This document shows, piece after piece, positions 21,496-29,153 of a stretch of 44,357 nucleotides of DNA. The notes below the pieces were generated by a model that saw only the letters and a program-made list of their open reading frames with translations, was not told where the DNA came from and did no database searches. The translations under genes and the position numbers were made by a program. The DNA is from Fibrobacterales bacterium. Its GTDB lineage: Bacteria > Fibrobacterota > Fibrobacteria > Fibrobacterales > CADBQJ01. Location of the stretch: the NCBI GenBank assembly GCA_017650365.1, contig JAGCEZ010000076.1, forward strand, positions 1 to 44,357. The letters are read 5' to 3'. Within the stretch, counting starts at the first letter, position 1. Every line of letters begins with the position of its first letter.

Positions 21496-21945
21496 CTAGT
21501 TTTCGTCGTGGCGCTCTTCGATGCGTTCCTTGTCCATCGTGCTGGTCAGGTATTCCTTGAAGTCGCGGTTGAGGTTCACGCCTTCGACGTCTTCGTAGTT
21601 GTTGTCGAGAACGAAGACCGCGGTGGGGTTGTCGAGCCAGCCCACGATGTCGACGTCTTCCAGCTGCATGCTCTTGTCGCCCGCGGCCGCCTTGACGTAC
21701 TGGACTTCGCTCTTCTGCAGCCAGCCCTGCCCGCAGGAGGCCTTGACGAGGACCGCCGTGCCGCCGTCCTTGAGGACTTCCATCTGTTCGGAGGCGTCGA
21801 CGGTGCAGACGGAACCGGAACCGTCCGCGTCCTTGGTCAGTTCAAGGGGGCCTTTCTTCGACATCACGGGCGCGGCGAACGCGACCGCGGCGGAAAGCAG
21901 CGCGAAGGCGATGGTCTTGGACGCAAGGGAGATGTTCATCTTCAT
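21496..21945 (-). CDS. Small secreted acidic protein, unknown function
   Basis: A 149-residue protein from the chosen ATG (MKMNISLASKTIAF, signal peptide with cleavage near AFAA), preceded by a GGGA ribosome-site remnant. The mature part is acidic, with two Cys (VCTVDASE and KASCGQGW) spaced to form a disulfide and a variable-SH3-like pattern of short strands (GGTAVLVKASCGQGWLQKSEVQYV) that could be a bacterial SH3-type fold. The tail is highly charged (DKERIEERHDEN). The frame is open nine codons further upstream, but that would spoil the signal peptide. A promoter box TAGATTAGGGG lies at 22008 to 21998 on the minus strand. Confidence 0.75.
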   Translation of the reverse strand: MKMNISLASKTIAFALLSAAVAFAAPVMSKKGPLELTKDADGSGSVCTVDASEQMEVLKDGGTAVLVKASCGQGWLQKSEVQYVKAAAGDKSMQLEDVDIVGWLDNPTAVFVLDNNYEDVEGVNLNRDFKEYLTSTMDKERIEERHDEN

Positions 21946-21997
21946 CGAGTTTGTCCCTGTAGACGTTCCCACGGACGGAACTCCCGCCCGATGTGTA

Positions 21998-22008
21998 CCC
22001 CTAATCTA
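21998..22008 (-). promoter_or_regulatory. Putative -10 box of the small secreted protein gene
   Basis: TAGATTAGGGG on the minus strand fits the recurrent CTA/TA-N3-TT promoter box and lies about 52 bases before the ATG at 21945. Confidence 0.5.
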
Positions 22009-22043
22009 TTTCAATGAAGCCCAAACTTCAAGCCAAAAGGTTT

Positions 22044-22057
22044 TACTTTTTGGTCCA
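22044..22057 (+). promoter_or_regulatory. -10 box at leaderless spacing before mltG
   Basis: TACTTT (22044-22049) is followed by seven bases and the ATG at 22057. The extended form TACTTTTTGG matches the window's promoter box. No Shine-Dalgarno stands at a usable distance. Confidence 0.6.
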
Positions 22058-23091
22058 TGAAGGTAAAAAATCGTCATCTTTTCTTTACTTTGGCGGTCGT
22101 CGCGGGCGTTTTTCTGGCCGTTTTCGACCATGGCCGCACCCGTTGGGAGCGCCATGCGCCCGAAGGGGCGTTCGTCCGCCCGCTGAAGATCGAGTCCGGC
22201 TCCACCGTCAAACGGGTCGGCAGGCAGCTGGTCGAAGGGGGCTGGGCGAAGGGCGAGCTCGACTGGCGGCTCTACTGCGCGCTGAACCCCTGCGACGGCA
22301 TCAAGGCGGGATCCTACGAGTTCGCCGACCGCGAAGGGCTGAAGACCGTCGTGGAGTCGCTGCGCAAGGGCAAGGTGGCCACGCGCAAGGTGACGATTCC
22401 CGAAGGGCGCGCCAGCTGGGAGATCTTCTCGATCCTCAAGCGCCACTATCCCGAGCTCGACTCGCTCCGGTGGGAAAAGCTGGTCCACGACCCGGCCTTC
22501 GCCGCCACGCTCGGCGTCCAGGCGAACTCGCTGGAGGGATGGCTCCTCCCCGACACCTACCCTCTGCCCGCGGTCGCCGACGAGGCCCAGCTCCTGAAGT
22601 ACCTCGTCCAGTCGTTCGAGAACGTCTGGAAATCGCTCCCCGTGGAGGACTCCCCCGTCCACAGGCGCTACGGCAAGCTCGGCGTGCTGACGCTCGCCTC
22701 GATCGTGGAGGAGGAGGCCGCGACGCCCGGCGAGCGCGGCCACATCGCGGGCGTCTTCTGGAACCGGCTGCAGAGGAACATCTCGCTGGGCGCGGACCCG
22801 ACCGTGCGGTTCATCTTCCGCTCGCTCTCGGGCCCGATCTACCAGTCGCAGCTCGATTCGGACAGCCCCTACAACACGCGGAAGTTCCGCGGCCTCCCGC
22901 CCGGGCCGATCTCGAACCCCGGCCGGGACGCGCTGCTGGCCGCGCTGCACCCCGACAGGACCGACGACATCTTCTTCGTGGCGAAGGACGACGGATCGCG
23001 CGAGCACTTCTTCGCGCCCACGCTCGCCAAGCACAACGAATACAGGCAGGTCGCCGCGCGCAACCGCGCGAAGGCCGGGCGGACCGACTAG
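22057..23091 (+). CDS. mltG: Endolytic murein transglycosylase
   Basis: A 344-residue inner-membrane protein of the YceG/MltG family. One N-terminal transmembrane helix (about 8-23) anchors a periplasmic domain that cuts nascent peptidoglycan strands and sets glycan length. A LysM-like part (about 40-115, IESGSTVKRVGRQLVEGG) precedes the catalytic domain. The catalytic Glu is Glu218 in LASIVEEEA, matching ASIVEKE of E. coli MltG, and the C-terminal block PYNTRKFRGLPPGPISNPG is diagnostic. The start ATG is supported by the promoter box seven bases upstream. It is convergent with the membrane-protein gene, with only 15 bases between their stops and no clear terminator. Confidence 0.95.
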   Translation: MKVKNRHLFFTLAVVAGVFLAVFDHGRTRWERHAPEGAFVRPLKIESGSTVKRVGRQLVEGGWAKGELDWRLYCALNPCDGIKAGSYEFADREGLKTVVESLRKGKVATRKVTIPEGRASWEIFSILKRHYPELDSLRWEKLVHDPAFAATLGVQANSLEGWLLPDTYPLPAVADEAQLLKYLVQSFENVWKSLPVEDSPVHRRYGKLGVLTLASIVEEEAATPGERGHIAGVFWNRLQRNISLGADPTVRFIFRSLSGPIYQSQLDSDSPYNTRKFRGLPPGPISNPGRDALLAALHPDRTDDIFFVAKDDGSREHFFAPTLAKHNEYRQVAARNRAKAGRTD

Positions 23092-23106
23092 GCCGCGGCC
23101 TCCGGA

Positions 23107-24081
23107 TCAGTACCGGACGACCGTCGCGTTGGCCGGACAGCTCGCCGGGCGCTCGTGCTTCACGACCTGGTCGCCCTTGAGCCAGATCGTCGCGGCCGAC
23201 GTCCCGCAGACGGGATGGTCGTCGAAGGCGACGCGCCGGACGGACGAGGTGCGGAGGCAGGCCTCGAATTCCGTATAGGAGAAATTCTCCGACCCGCCCG
23301 AGACCTTGTCGGTGCAGGCCCTGCGCAGGGCTTCGCGCGCCGCTTCCGCGTCGAGGTCGATTCCGGCGAAGCTCTTCGCTCCGTCGGCGGTGACGGCGAA
23401 GACGCTGTCGCTCCGCTTCGGCGCGCGCCACTGGCGCTCCTCGCCCGAGCCCAGTTCGCGGACCAGCTCGGGGCGCGAGGCGATCAGGCTGTCGGAGGCG
23501 TTGGCGGGACCGGCGACGCGGTACTCGCCCGTCGCGGAGTTGCGCTCGACGACCAGCTGGACGTATTCGCCGGTCTTCGCGTCGAACGAGTCCTCGTAGC
23601 GGATCTTCCGGACCTCGGTCCAGCTCGCGGCGACGACGGAATCGCGCCGCACGCGCTCCACGGCGAGGACGCTGTCCGCGGCGGCCTTCTTCAGCCCGAG
23701 GATCTCCTGCTGCCGCGCGTTCTCGCGCATCGCGAGCTGTTCGTCCAGGCAGCTGCGCCCTTCGCGACGCGCCTCCCACAGGCCGCCGCCGCCAGCCGCG
23801 AGGAGCGCGCAGAGCCCGACGAGCAGCTTCCGGTCGAGCGCGACCGACTTCGGCAGCGCGACCATCAGCACGATCGAGAAGAGGATCCCGGCGGCGGCGG
23901 CGGGAAGGTCGAGGCAGAAGAGGTAGCGCACGTAGGCGCACCCCATCGCGACCGCGGTCCCCCCGGCGGCGAGGAAGAGGAAGATCGCCCAGGCGTTGTG
24001 CCGCCCTTCGGAGTTCCTGTGCAGAATCACCCGCACGAGGAGGTAGAGGTAGGATGCGATCAGAAGTCCGCTGGCGACCAT
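23107..24081 (-). CDS. Membrane protein with C-terminal soluble domain, unknown function
   Basis: A 324-residue protein with four hydrophobic segments in the first about 105 residues (near 3-19, 31-51, 62-78 and 85-100). A Glu/Arg-rich helix (about 103-145, coiled-coil-like, SCLDEQLAMRENARQQEILGLKKAA) and a soluble domain (150-324) follow. That domain contains four Cys (ACTDK, EACLR, PVCGT and ASCPA), suggesting disulfides and a periplasmic location. Strands such as YVQLVVERNSATGEYRVAG are regular but no family is recognised. A TATTTTC box (24121 to 24115) and a GGAGCGGAG ribosome-site region precede the ATG. Confidence 0.75.
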   Translation of the reverse strand: MVASGLLIASYLYLLVRVILHRNSEGRHNAWAIFLFLAAGGTAVAMGCAYVRYLFCLDLPAAAAGILFSIVLMVALPKSVALDRKLLVGLCALLAAGGGGLWEARREGRSCLDEQLAMRENARQQEILGLKKAAADSVLAVERVRRDSVVAASWTEVRKIRYEDSFDAKTGEYVQLVVERNSATGEYRVAGPANASDSLIASRPELVRELGSGEERQWRAPKRSDSVFAVTADGAKSFAGIDLDAEAAREALRRACTDKVSGGSENFSYTEFEACLRTSSVRRVAFDDHPVCGTSAATIWLKGDQVVKHERPASCPANATVVRY

Positions 24082-24160
24082 AGGCGTGCTCCGCTCCGTG
24101 TGGGCCCTTTTCTTGAAAATACTCTATCGGCGGCGGGAAAGGGCGGTTTTCCGCGGCCGT

Positions 24161-25156
24161 TCAGAACGAACGGTGGAGCATCGCCCCGATCAGCTTCAGG
24201 AGCGCGTCGCGCCCGGGCCACGGGGGAAGCGCCTGGACGGCGGCCGTCGCGCGGTCGATGTGCCCGCGGGCGACGGCCCGCGCGCGGTCGAAGGCGCCGG
24301 AGCTTTCGAGGAGCGAGACCACCTGCGGGACGCGGCCCTGGTCCGAGGGGACTTCGCGCAGCAGGCCGCGCATCGCCCGCGCCTCGGCGGGAGAGGCGGA
24401 CTCGAGGTAGAGGATCGTCGGGAGCGTCATCACGCCGTTGGCGAGGTCGGTGTGCTTCGCCTTGCCGAGGTTCCCGGCGCCGATCCCGAAGTCGAGGAGG
24501 TCGTCGATCATCTGGAACCCGAAGCCGACGTCGCGCCCGAGCTGCGCGAGCGCCGCGACCGTTTCGGGGCCGTGGCCCGCGATCACGCCGCCGCAGACCG
24601 TGGAGGCCTCGACGAGCGCGGCGGTCTTCCCGGCGACGATCTCCTCGTACTGCCCGAGGGAGACCTCGTTCCCCGCGAGCTGGAGCTCGAGCAGCTCGCC
24701 CGCGACCAGCTGGCCCGACGCGCGGGAGATGGTCAGCGGAATGCGGCTGTCCTCGTCGTCCACGACCAGCTCGAGCGACTTGGCCAGGGCGTAGTCGCCG
24801 AGCAGGACGGCGGCGCGGTTGCCCCAGAGCGAGTGGACGGTCGGTTCGCCGCGGCGGGTCCCGGTCTGGTCGATCACGTCGTCGTGGACCAGCGAGGCGA
24901 GGTGCAGGAGCTCGATGGAGGCGGCCGCGCGGACGGCCCGGTCCGGGGAGGAGGCGGGCCCGCTCTTCGCCAGGAGGAGCAGGAGCGTCGCGCGGATCCG
25001 CTTGCCGTGGCACGAGAGCATCCTCTCCAGGCGCGGGCGCACGGTTTCGGGCGCGGCCTGGGCGACGGCGAGGACGAGGTCCCCCGTCCGCTTCAGGTCG
25101 TCTCCCGCGAAACCGCGGATTTCGCTCAGAATCTTGTAATCGGCGACGCTTTTCAA
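24161..25156 (-). CDS. Trans-polyprenyl diphosphate synthase
   Basis: A 331-residue isoprenyl diphosphate synthase that condenses isopentenyl diphosphate units. Both Asp-rich motifs are intact: LVHDDVIDQTGTRRGEPT (first, DDxxD with the following RR-type region) and GFGFQMIDDLLDF (second). The GKRIRATLLLL segment near the N-terminus and the GKTAALVEAS block are also typical. The bulky residue pattern before the first motif (SIELLHLASLVHDD) resembles medium/long-chain octaprenyl-type synthases, suited to quinone side chains, but chain length is not certain. No ATG fits; the TTG at 25156 is chosen for its upstream GGAGAG Shine-Dalgarno, placed 27 bases or so after a perfect TATCTTTG promoter box. 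The frame remains open far upstream, but only antisense to prmA. Confidence 0.9.
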   Translation of the reverse strand: MKSVADYKILSEIRGFAGDDLKRTGDLVLAVAQAAPETVRPRLERMLSCHGKRIRATLLLLLAKSGPASSPDRAVRAAASIELLHLASLVHDDVIDQTGTRRGEPTVHSLWGNRAAVLLGDYALAKSLELVVDDEDSRIPLTISRASGQLVAGELLELQLAGNEVSLGQYEEIVAGKTAALVEASTVCGGVIAGHGPETVAALAQLGRDVGFGFQMIDDLLDFGIGAGNLGKAKHTDLANGVMTLPTILYLESASPAEARAMRGLLREVPSDQGRVPQVVSLLESSGAFDRARAVARGHIDRATAAVQALPPWPGRDALLKLIGAMLHRSF

Positions 25157-25189
25157 CCGTCTCTCCGGCTGGTTTCCACCTGTTTCCGC

Positions 25190-25228
25190 CAAAGATAGAA
25201 ACCGGACCCGCGCGCCGATTTCTAACTT
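25190..25228. promoter_or_regulatory. Divergent promoters: polyprenyl synthase (-) and prmA (+)
   Basis: Minus strand: TATCTTTG (25197 to 25190) followed by GCGG, an exact TAnnTTTG match. Plus strand: TAACTT (25223-25228) is followed by six bases and then the prmA ATG at 25235, a leaderless arrangement. Confidence 0.6.
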
Positions 25229-25234
25229 CCGGCC

Positions 25235-26095
25235 ATGCCCAAGGGAAGCGACTACTACTGGGTGGAATACGTCACCCCGACCGAAGAGCTGGAACTCAAC
25301 TCCTGGCGCCTGTTCGAAGCCGGCGCCCCCGCCGTGGAGGAACTCGACGTCCCCGGCGACCCCTCGCGCCGGATCCTGCGCGTCAGCGTCGGCTCCAGGG
25401 AGCTCGCGGAGCACATCGCCTCCTCCCTTCCGACGCTCCCCTGCACGACGGGCTCCGCGCCCGACCAGGACTGGGACGTCTGGTGGCGGTCGCAGCAGCA
25501 CCCGATCGACGTCACGCCGCACCTGCGCGTCCGCCCGCCGTGGGTCGAAACCCCGCCGAAGCTCAACGCGCTCGACCTCGTCATCGAGGCGAAGATGGCC
25601 TTCGGCACGGGACACCACGAGACCACGCGCCTGGCCGCGCTCCTGATGGAGCTGCACCTCCCCGCCGTCCGCCCCTGCCGCGTGCTCGACATCGGGACCG
25701 GGACCGGCATCCTGGCGATGTACGCCCGCCACATGGGCGCGGACCCGGTCGGCACCGAGATCGACCCCGTCTGCGTCGAATGCCTGCACGAGAACTGGAC
25801 CCGCAACGGATTCGGGGAGCCGCGCGCGATCCTCGGCCCGCTCGAGGCGCTGCGGACCGACCCGCCCTTCCACGCGGTCGTCTGCAACATGATCCGTTCG
25901 GAGGTCTGGCCGCTGCGCGAGGCGATCCTGGACCACCTCGCCCCGGACGGCGTCCTGATTCTGAGCGGGCAGCTGCTCGCCGAGAAGGAGATCGTGCTCG
26001 GCTGGTTCGCGGAAGCGGGCTTCGAAACGCTCGAGGAGCGCGGCGAAGGCGAATGGTGGGCCGTGGCCGCGAAGCGCGGCGCGAAGAAGCCCTAG
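25235..26095 (+). CDS. prmA: Ribosomal protein L11 methyltransferase
   Basis: A 286-residue SAM-dependent methyltransferase that trimethylates ribosomal protein L11. The N-terminal substrate-recognition domain (about 1-105, starting YYWVEYVTPTEELE) is followed by the Rossmann-fold methyltransferase. The PrmA signature FGTGHHETTRL precedes SAM motif I VLDIGTGTGILAM, and EIDPVCVECLHENW is the acidic SAM-ribose loop. The usual post-I NxxANI-type catalytic motif appears as VVCNMIRSEV, a modest deviation. Length matches the family (about 290-300). It has a predicted leaderless mRNA and is convergent with dnaA, with six bases between stops. Confidence 0.92.
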   Translation: MPKGSDYYWVEYVTPTEELELNSWRLFEAGAPAVEELDVPGDPSRRILRVSVGSRELAEHIASSLPTLPCTTGSAPDQDWDVWWRSQQHPIDVTPHLRVRPPWVETPPKLNALDLVIEAKMAFGTGHHETTRLAALLMELHLPAVRPCRVLDIGTGTGILAMYARHMGADPVGTEIDPVCVECLHENWTRNGFGEPRAILGPLEALRTDPPFHAVVCNMIRSEVWPLREAILDHLAPDGVLILSGQLLAEKEIVLGWFAEAGFETLEERGEGEWWAVAAKRGAKKP

Positions 26096-26101
26096 CGGGA
26101 A

Positions 26102-27466
26102 TCAGCGCAGCTTCGCCTTGATCCGCTCCACGCCGGAGCGCGTCCGCGCGTCGGTCTGGACGCTCTTCTCGACCTTGCGCAGGGCGGAGATCACCGTGGA
26201 GTGGTCGCGCCCGCCGAAGAAGTCGCCGATCGACTTCAGGCTCATGTTCGTCAGCTGCTTCATCAGGCTCATCGCCACCATGCGGGCGAAGGCGACCTCC
26301 TGCGTTCCGCGCCCCTTCTCCAGCGTCCTGGCCTCTTCGACGGAGAACTCGTCGCAGACGGCGGAGAGGATGGCGCCCGCCGTGACGCGGAGCGTGGTCC
26401 CCTGCGGGAAGTCGTGGAGGACGCCCTCGATCATCGCGGCGTCGATCGGGGTCTTGCGGATGGTCTGCGTGAAGAGGAGCTTGCGCAGGACCGATTCGAG
26501 GGAGCGGACGTCGGAGGGGGTCTGGGTCGCGATCAGCCGGAGCGCCGCGTCGTCCAGGAGGAGCGGATAGTCGAGCCGGCGGATCTTGTCGCGCAGGATC
26601 GCCTCGCGCGTCTCCACGTCGGGCGGCTGGATGTCGAGGCAGAGCCCGCCCTGGAAGCGGGTGACCAGGCGGTCCTCGAGGTTCGCGATCTCGGCGACGG
26701 GCCGGTCGCTGGCCAGGACGATCTGGCGCCGGGAGTCGTGGAGCGCGTTGAAGATGTGGAAGAGCTGGACCTGGACGCCCTGCGTCTCGGCGAGGAGCTG
26801 CACGTCGTCCATCAGCAGGACGTCCACCTTGTTCCGGTAGAAGTCGTCCATCTCGCGGATCAGGTTGCGGTCGTTGGCCTGGTTCGCGAGCGAAATCGCG
26901 TCGGTGTATTCGGTGCGGAAGGCGTCCGCGGTGATGTAGCGGATGGTCTTCTGCGGGAAGCTGCGGCGGATGCCGTTGGCGATGGCGTGGAGCAGGTGCG
27001 TCTTGCCCAGGCCCGAGCCGCCGTAGATCAGGAGCGGGTTGTAGGCGCCGCCGGGCTTCTGCGCGACGGCCTTGGCCGCGGCGACGGCGTAGAGCGAGTT
27101 GCTGCCCTCGACGAACGTCTCGAACGTGTAGCCCGGGTTGATGTCGATGCCGGGCAGGATGTTCCCGTCGGGCTCGCGCGCGGACGGGGCCGCGGGGCCG
27201 GGCGCCGGCGACGAGTCGCGGGCGAGGAGCTCCACGCGCATCTCCTTGCCGGTCAGCTCGTGGAGCGCGTCCTCCAGGATTCCGCCGTAGAGGCGCTCCA
27301 GCTTGGGCAGGTCGCTCTCCGCGGGGAACGAGACGCGCAGCCGATCGGGGCTCCAGTCCAGGAGCTCCATTCCGCCGAAAAAGCGCTCGTAGGTCTCCAC
27401 GGAGAGTTCCCCGCGGAGCTTGTCCGTCCACTGCCGGAAAATGATCGGATCGGAATCGGACGCCAT
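26102..27466 (-). CDS. dnaA: Chromosomal replication initiator DnaA
   Basis: A 454-residue replication initiator. Domain I (about 8-85; FRQWTDKLRGELSVETYERFF) mediates self-assembly and DnaB contact, a short variable linker (86-105) is domain II, and domain III is AAA+ with Walker A GGSGLGKTH (149-157), Walker B LLMDDVQLL (Asp220, Asp221) and sensor region ASDRP. Domain IV holds the DNA-binding helix-turn-helix with SIGDFFGGRDHSTVISAL (GGRDH from 418). The ATG at 27466 is chosen for domain I length and for a TATCTT box exactly seven bases upstream; a longer start at 27487 (MFFIFSAMAS) is possible. Neighbours are prmA and a membrane protein, not dnaN, gyrB or rpmH, and no DnaA-box cluster is visible nearby. 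Confidence 0.96.
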   Translation of the reverse strand: MASDSDPIIFRQWTDKLRGELSVETYERFFGGMELLDWSPDRLRVSFPAESDLPKLERLYGGILEDALHELTGKEMRVELLARDSSPAPGPAAPSAREPDGNILPGIDINPGYTFETFVEGSNSLYAVAAAKAVAQKPGGAYNPLLIYGGSGLGKTHLLHAIANGIRRSFPQKTIRYITADAFRTEYTDAISLANQANDRNLIREMDDFYRNKVDVLLMDDVQLLAETQGVQVQLFHIFNALHDSRRQIVLASDRPVAEIANLEDRLVTRFQGGLCLDIQPPDVETREAILRDKIRRLDYPLLLDDAALRLIATQTPSDVRSLESVLRKLLFTQTIRKTPIDAAMIEGVLHDFPQGTTLRVTAGAILSAVCDEFSVEEARTLEKGRGTQEVAFARMVAMSLMKQLTNMSLKSIGDFFGGRDHSTVISALRKVEKSVQTDARTRSGVERIKAKLR

Positions 27467-27479
27467 CGCGGAGAAGATA
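27466..27479 (-). promoter_or_regulatory. -10 box at leaderless spacing before dnaA
   Basis: On the minus strand TATCTT (27479 to 27474) is followed by seven bases (CTCCGCG) and the ATG at 27466. No Shine-Dalgarno is present. Confidence 0.55.
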
Positions 27480-27499
27480 AAAAACATCCCGCGGAATTC

Positions 27500-27512
27500 T
27501 ATAATTGGGCCA
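27500..27512 (+). promoter_or_regulatory. Consensus -10 TATAAT at leaderless spacing
   Basis: A perfect TATAAT (27500-27505) within TTCTATAATTGGGC is followed by six bases and the ATG at 27512. It drives the operon 27512-32085. No -35 match is seen at 16-18 bases. Confidence 0.65.
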
Positions 27513-28066
27513 TGGATCTCCCCTTCGACCCCCTCTGGCTCCTCCTCGTCCCCGTCCCGTTCTGGGTCGCGCTCGTCTGGTGGGACCTCCGCTGCGGATT
27601 CTGCGGCTATCTCGAGGAGAAGATCGCGCAGGGCAAGTCGTGGCTCTACCTCCCCCTCGCCTGGCGCGAAAAGCGCGCGACGTGGAAGGGGATCCACAAG
27701 GTCCTCCACGTCCTGACCGCGCTCGTCACGGCCGCGACCGTCTGGTCCGTCTTCTTCCCCGGACAGCCCGTCCTGCTCCCCTTCTCGCTGCTCGTCTTCT
27801 CGCTTCTCGCCTGGGGCGTGAAGAAGCAGCTCCAGCGCCGGCGCTACTCGCAGCAGGCCACGCTCTACTTCGACCGGCTCCGCGACCACTTCGACCTGGC
27901 CGAACGCTCGGCCAAGCGGGTGACCGAGGCCGAGGTGAAGAACCTGGTCTCCTGGGAGCACCAGCAGCTCCTGCTGCGCGCCGACCAGCACAAGGTCCTC
28001 TTCCTCCTGCTCGCGGGGAAGCGCAAGGCCTCCGAGTTCGAGGAGGAGGCCCGGCAGGATGGTTGA
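27512..28066 (+). CDS. Membrane protein, first gene of squalene synthase operon
   Basis: A 184-residue protein. Hydrophobic segments lie near residues 7-24, 64-82 and 84-101, so two to three membrane helices, followed by a basic, helix-rich cytoplasmic tail (104-184; KKQLQRRRYSQQATLYFDRLRDHFDLAERSAK in part). A CGFCG pair sits just after the first helix. No family is recognised. The stop overlaps the next ORF by eight bases, so it is translationally coupled to the squalene synthase-like gene, and a partner or membrane-anchor role is possible but inferred. Start fixed by the promoter box immediately upstream. Confidence 0.78.
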   Translation: MDLPFDPLWLLLVPVPFWVALVWWDLRCGFCGYLEEKIAQGKSWLYLPLAWREKRATWKGIHKVLHVLTALVTAATVWSVFFPGQPVLLPFSLLVFSLLAWGVKKQLQRRRYSQQATLYFDRLRDHFDLAERSAKRVTEAEVKNLVSWEHQQLLLRADQHKVLFLLLAGKRKASEFEEEARQDG

Positions 28067-29153
28067 CCTCGCCGCGTTCGGCATCGACCTGAAGAACGAG
28101 CGCTGCGGCAGGCCCTGGGCCTACGCGGAGGCGATGCTCCTCAAGGTCTCGCGCACCTTCGCGCTGACGATCAACGTCCTCCCCGCCGCGCCGCGCCGTT
28201 CCGTGCTCCTCGCGTACCTCTTCTGCCGCATCGCCGACACGGTCGAGGACGACCCCGCGCTTTCGGGCGAGGAGAAGCGCGACCTGCTCGGGAAGTTCAA
28301 CGCGATTTTCCTCCCGAACGCGGACTGGACGCGCGCCGCGATCGAGTTCGCGGCGGCCCTGCCCGAGGAGTGGCGGAGCTCCGACGACGACTCCAAGTTC
28401 CTCTCCGCGCACCCCCGCTGGCCGCTCGGGCTCTTCTTCGATCTCCCGGCCTCCACGGTCGCGCACGTCTCCGCCTGCGTCCGCGAAATGCAGCGCGGCA
28501 TGGGCGAATTCGCGCTCCGGCAGACGACGCCAGGGGAATGGGGCGGCCTGAAGACGGTCTCCGAGCTCGACCGCTACTGCTATTTCGTCGCGGGCGTCGT
28601 CGGCGTGATGCTGACCGAGCTCTTCGTGGAGTACACGCCCCTGATCGCGGACTCGACGGCCGACGCGCTGCGCGCCCGGGCGATCGACTTCGGCGAGGGG
28701 CTCCAGCTGGTCAACATCGTCAAGGACGCCGCCGAAGACTCGCGGCGCAACGTCAGCTTCGTTCCGGAAGAGCTCTGCGCCGCGGCCGGGCTGACCCCGA
28801 AGACGCTCTTCGCGCCGGAGAACTCCGAGGCGGCGATGGGCGTGATGCGGGCCCTGTGCGAAAAGGCGCTCGGGCACCTCGACCGCGCCTTCGAATACTC
28901 GCTCCTGCTCCCCCGCCTGGAGCCGAGGCTCCGCCTCTTCTGCCTCTGGGCCCTCCTGATGGCCGTGGCCACGCTCGAACGCGTCACGCGCGACGCGCAG
29001 GTCCTGGGCGAGAAGAAGGTCAAGATAGCGCGCGCCGAGGTGAAGTCCATCGTCCGAGGCTCCTCGCTCCGCGTCTGGAGCGACGCGCTGCTGAAGCGTC
29101 AGTACGGAAAGCTCCGCGAACGGACGGTCCGCAACCTGGAGGCCGCGCGATGA
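28059..29153 (+). CDS. Squalene/phytoene synthase family protein (squalene synthase-like)
   Basis: A 364-residue head-to-head prenyl synthase. It has the opening SRTFALTINVLP, the first Asp-rich motif in CRIADTVEDD (Asp60 to Asp64), and RYCYFVAGVVGVMLTELF, which resembles the YCHYVAGLVG block of classical squalene synthases more than phytoene synthases. The second motif is NIVKDAAEDSRRNVSFVPEEL (Asn219, Asp223, Asp227). Squalene synthases join two farnesyl diphosphates through presqualene diphosphate with NADPH. Length is close to eukaryotic-type catalytic domains, and there is no C-terminal membrane anchor. No hpnC/D/E set or squalene cyclase is in the window, so the end product is unknown. 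It overlaps both neighbours (eight bases upstream, ATGA with lspA downstream). Confidence 0.88.
   Translation: MVDLAAFGIDLKNERCGRPWAYAEAMLLKVSRTFALTINVLPAAPRRSVLLAYLFCRIADTVEDDPALSGEEKRDLLGKFNAIFLPNADWTRAAIEFAAALPEEWRSSDDDSKFLSAHPRWPLGLFFDLPASTVAHVSACVREMQRGMGEFALRQTTPGEWGGLKTVSELDRYCYFVAGVVGVMLTELFVEYTPLIADSTADALRARAIDFGEGLQLVNIVKDAAEDSRRNVSFVPEELCAAAGLTPKTLFAPENSEAAMGVMRALCEKALGHLDRAFEYSLLLPRLEPRLRLFCLWALLMAVATLERVTRDAQVLGEKKVKIARAEVKSIVRGSSLRVWSDALLKRQYGKLRERTVRNLEAAR

Noticed and set aside
24161-25936. 591-residue version of the polyprenyl synthase
   Set aside because: The first 260 residues are antisense to prmA; the TTG at 25156 with a Shine-Dalgarno and an upstream TATCTTTG box gives a family-typical length.
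26096-27511. A replication origin beside dnaA
   Set aside because: The gaps on both sides of dnaA are only 6 and 45 bases and contain no TTATNCACA-type boxes or AT-rich unwinding element.
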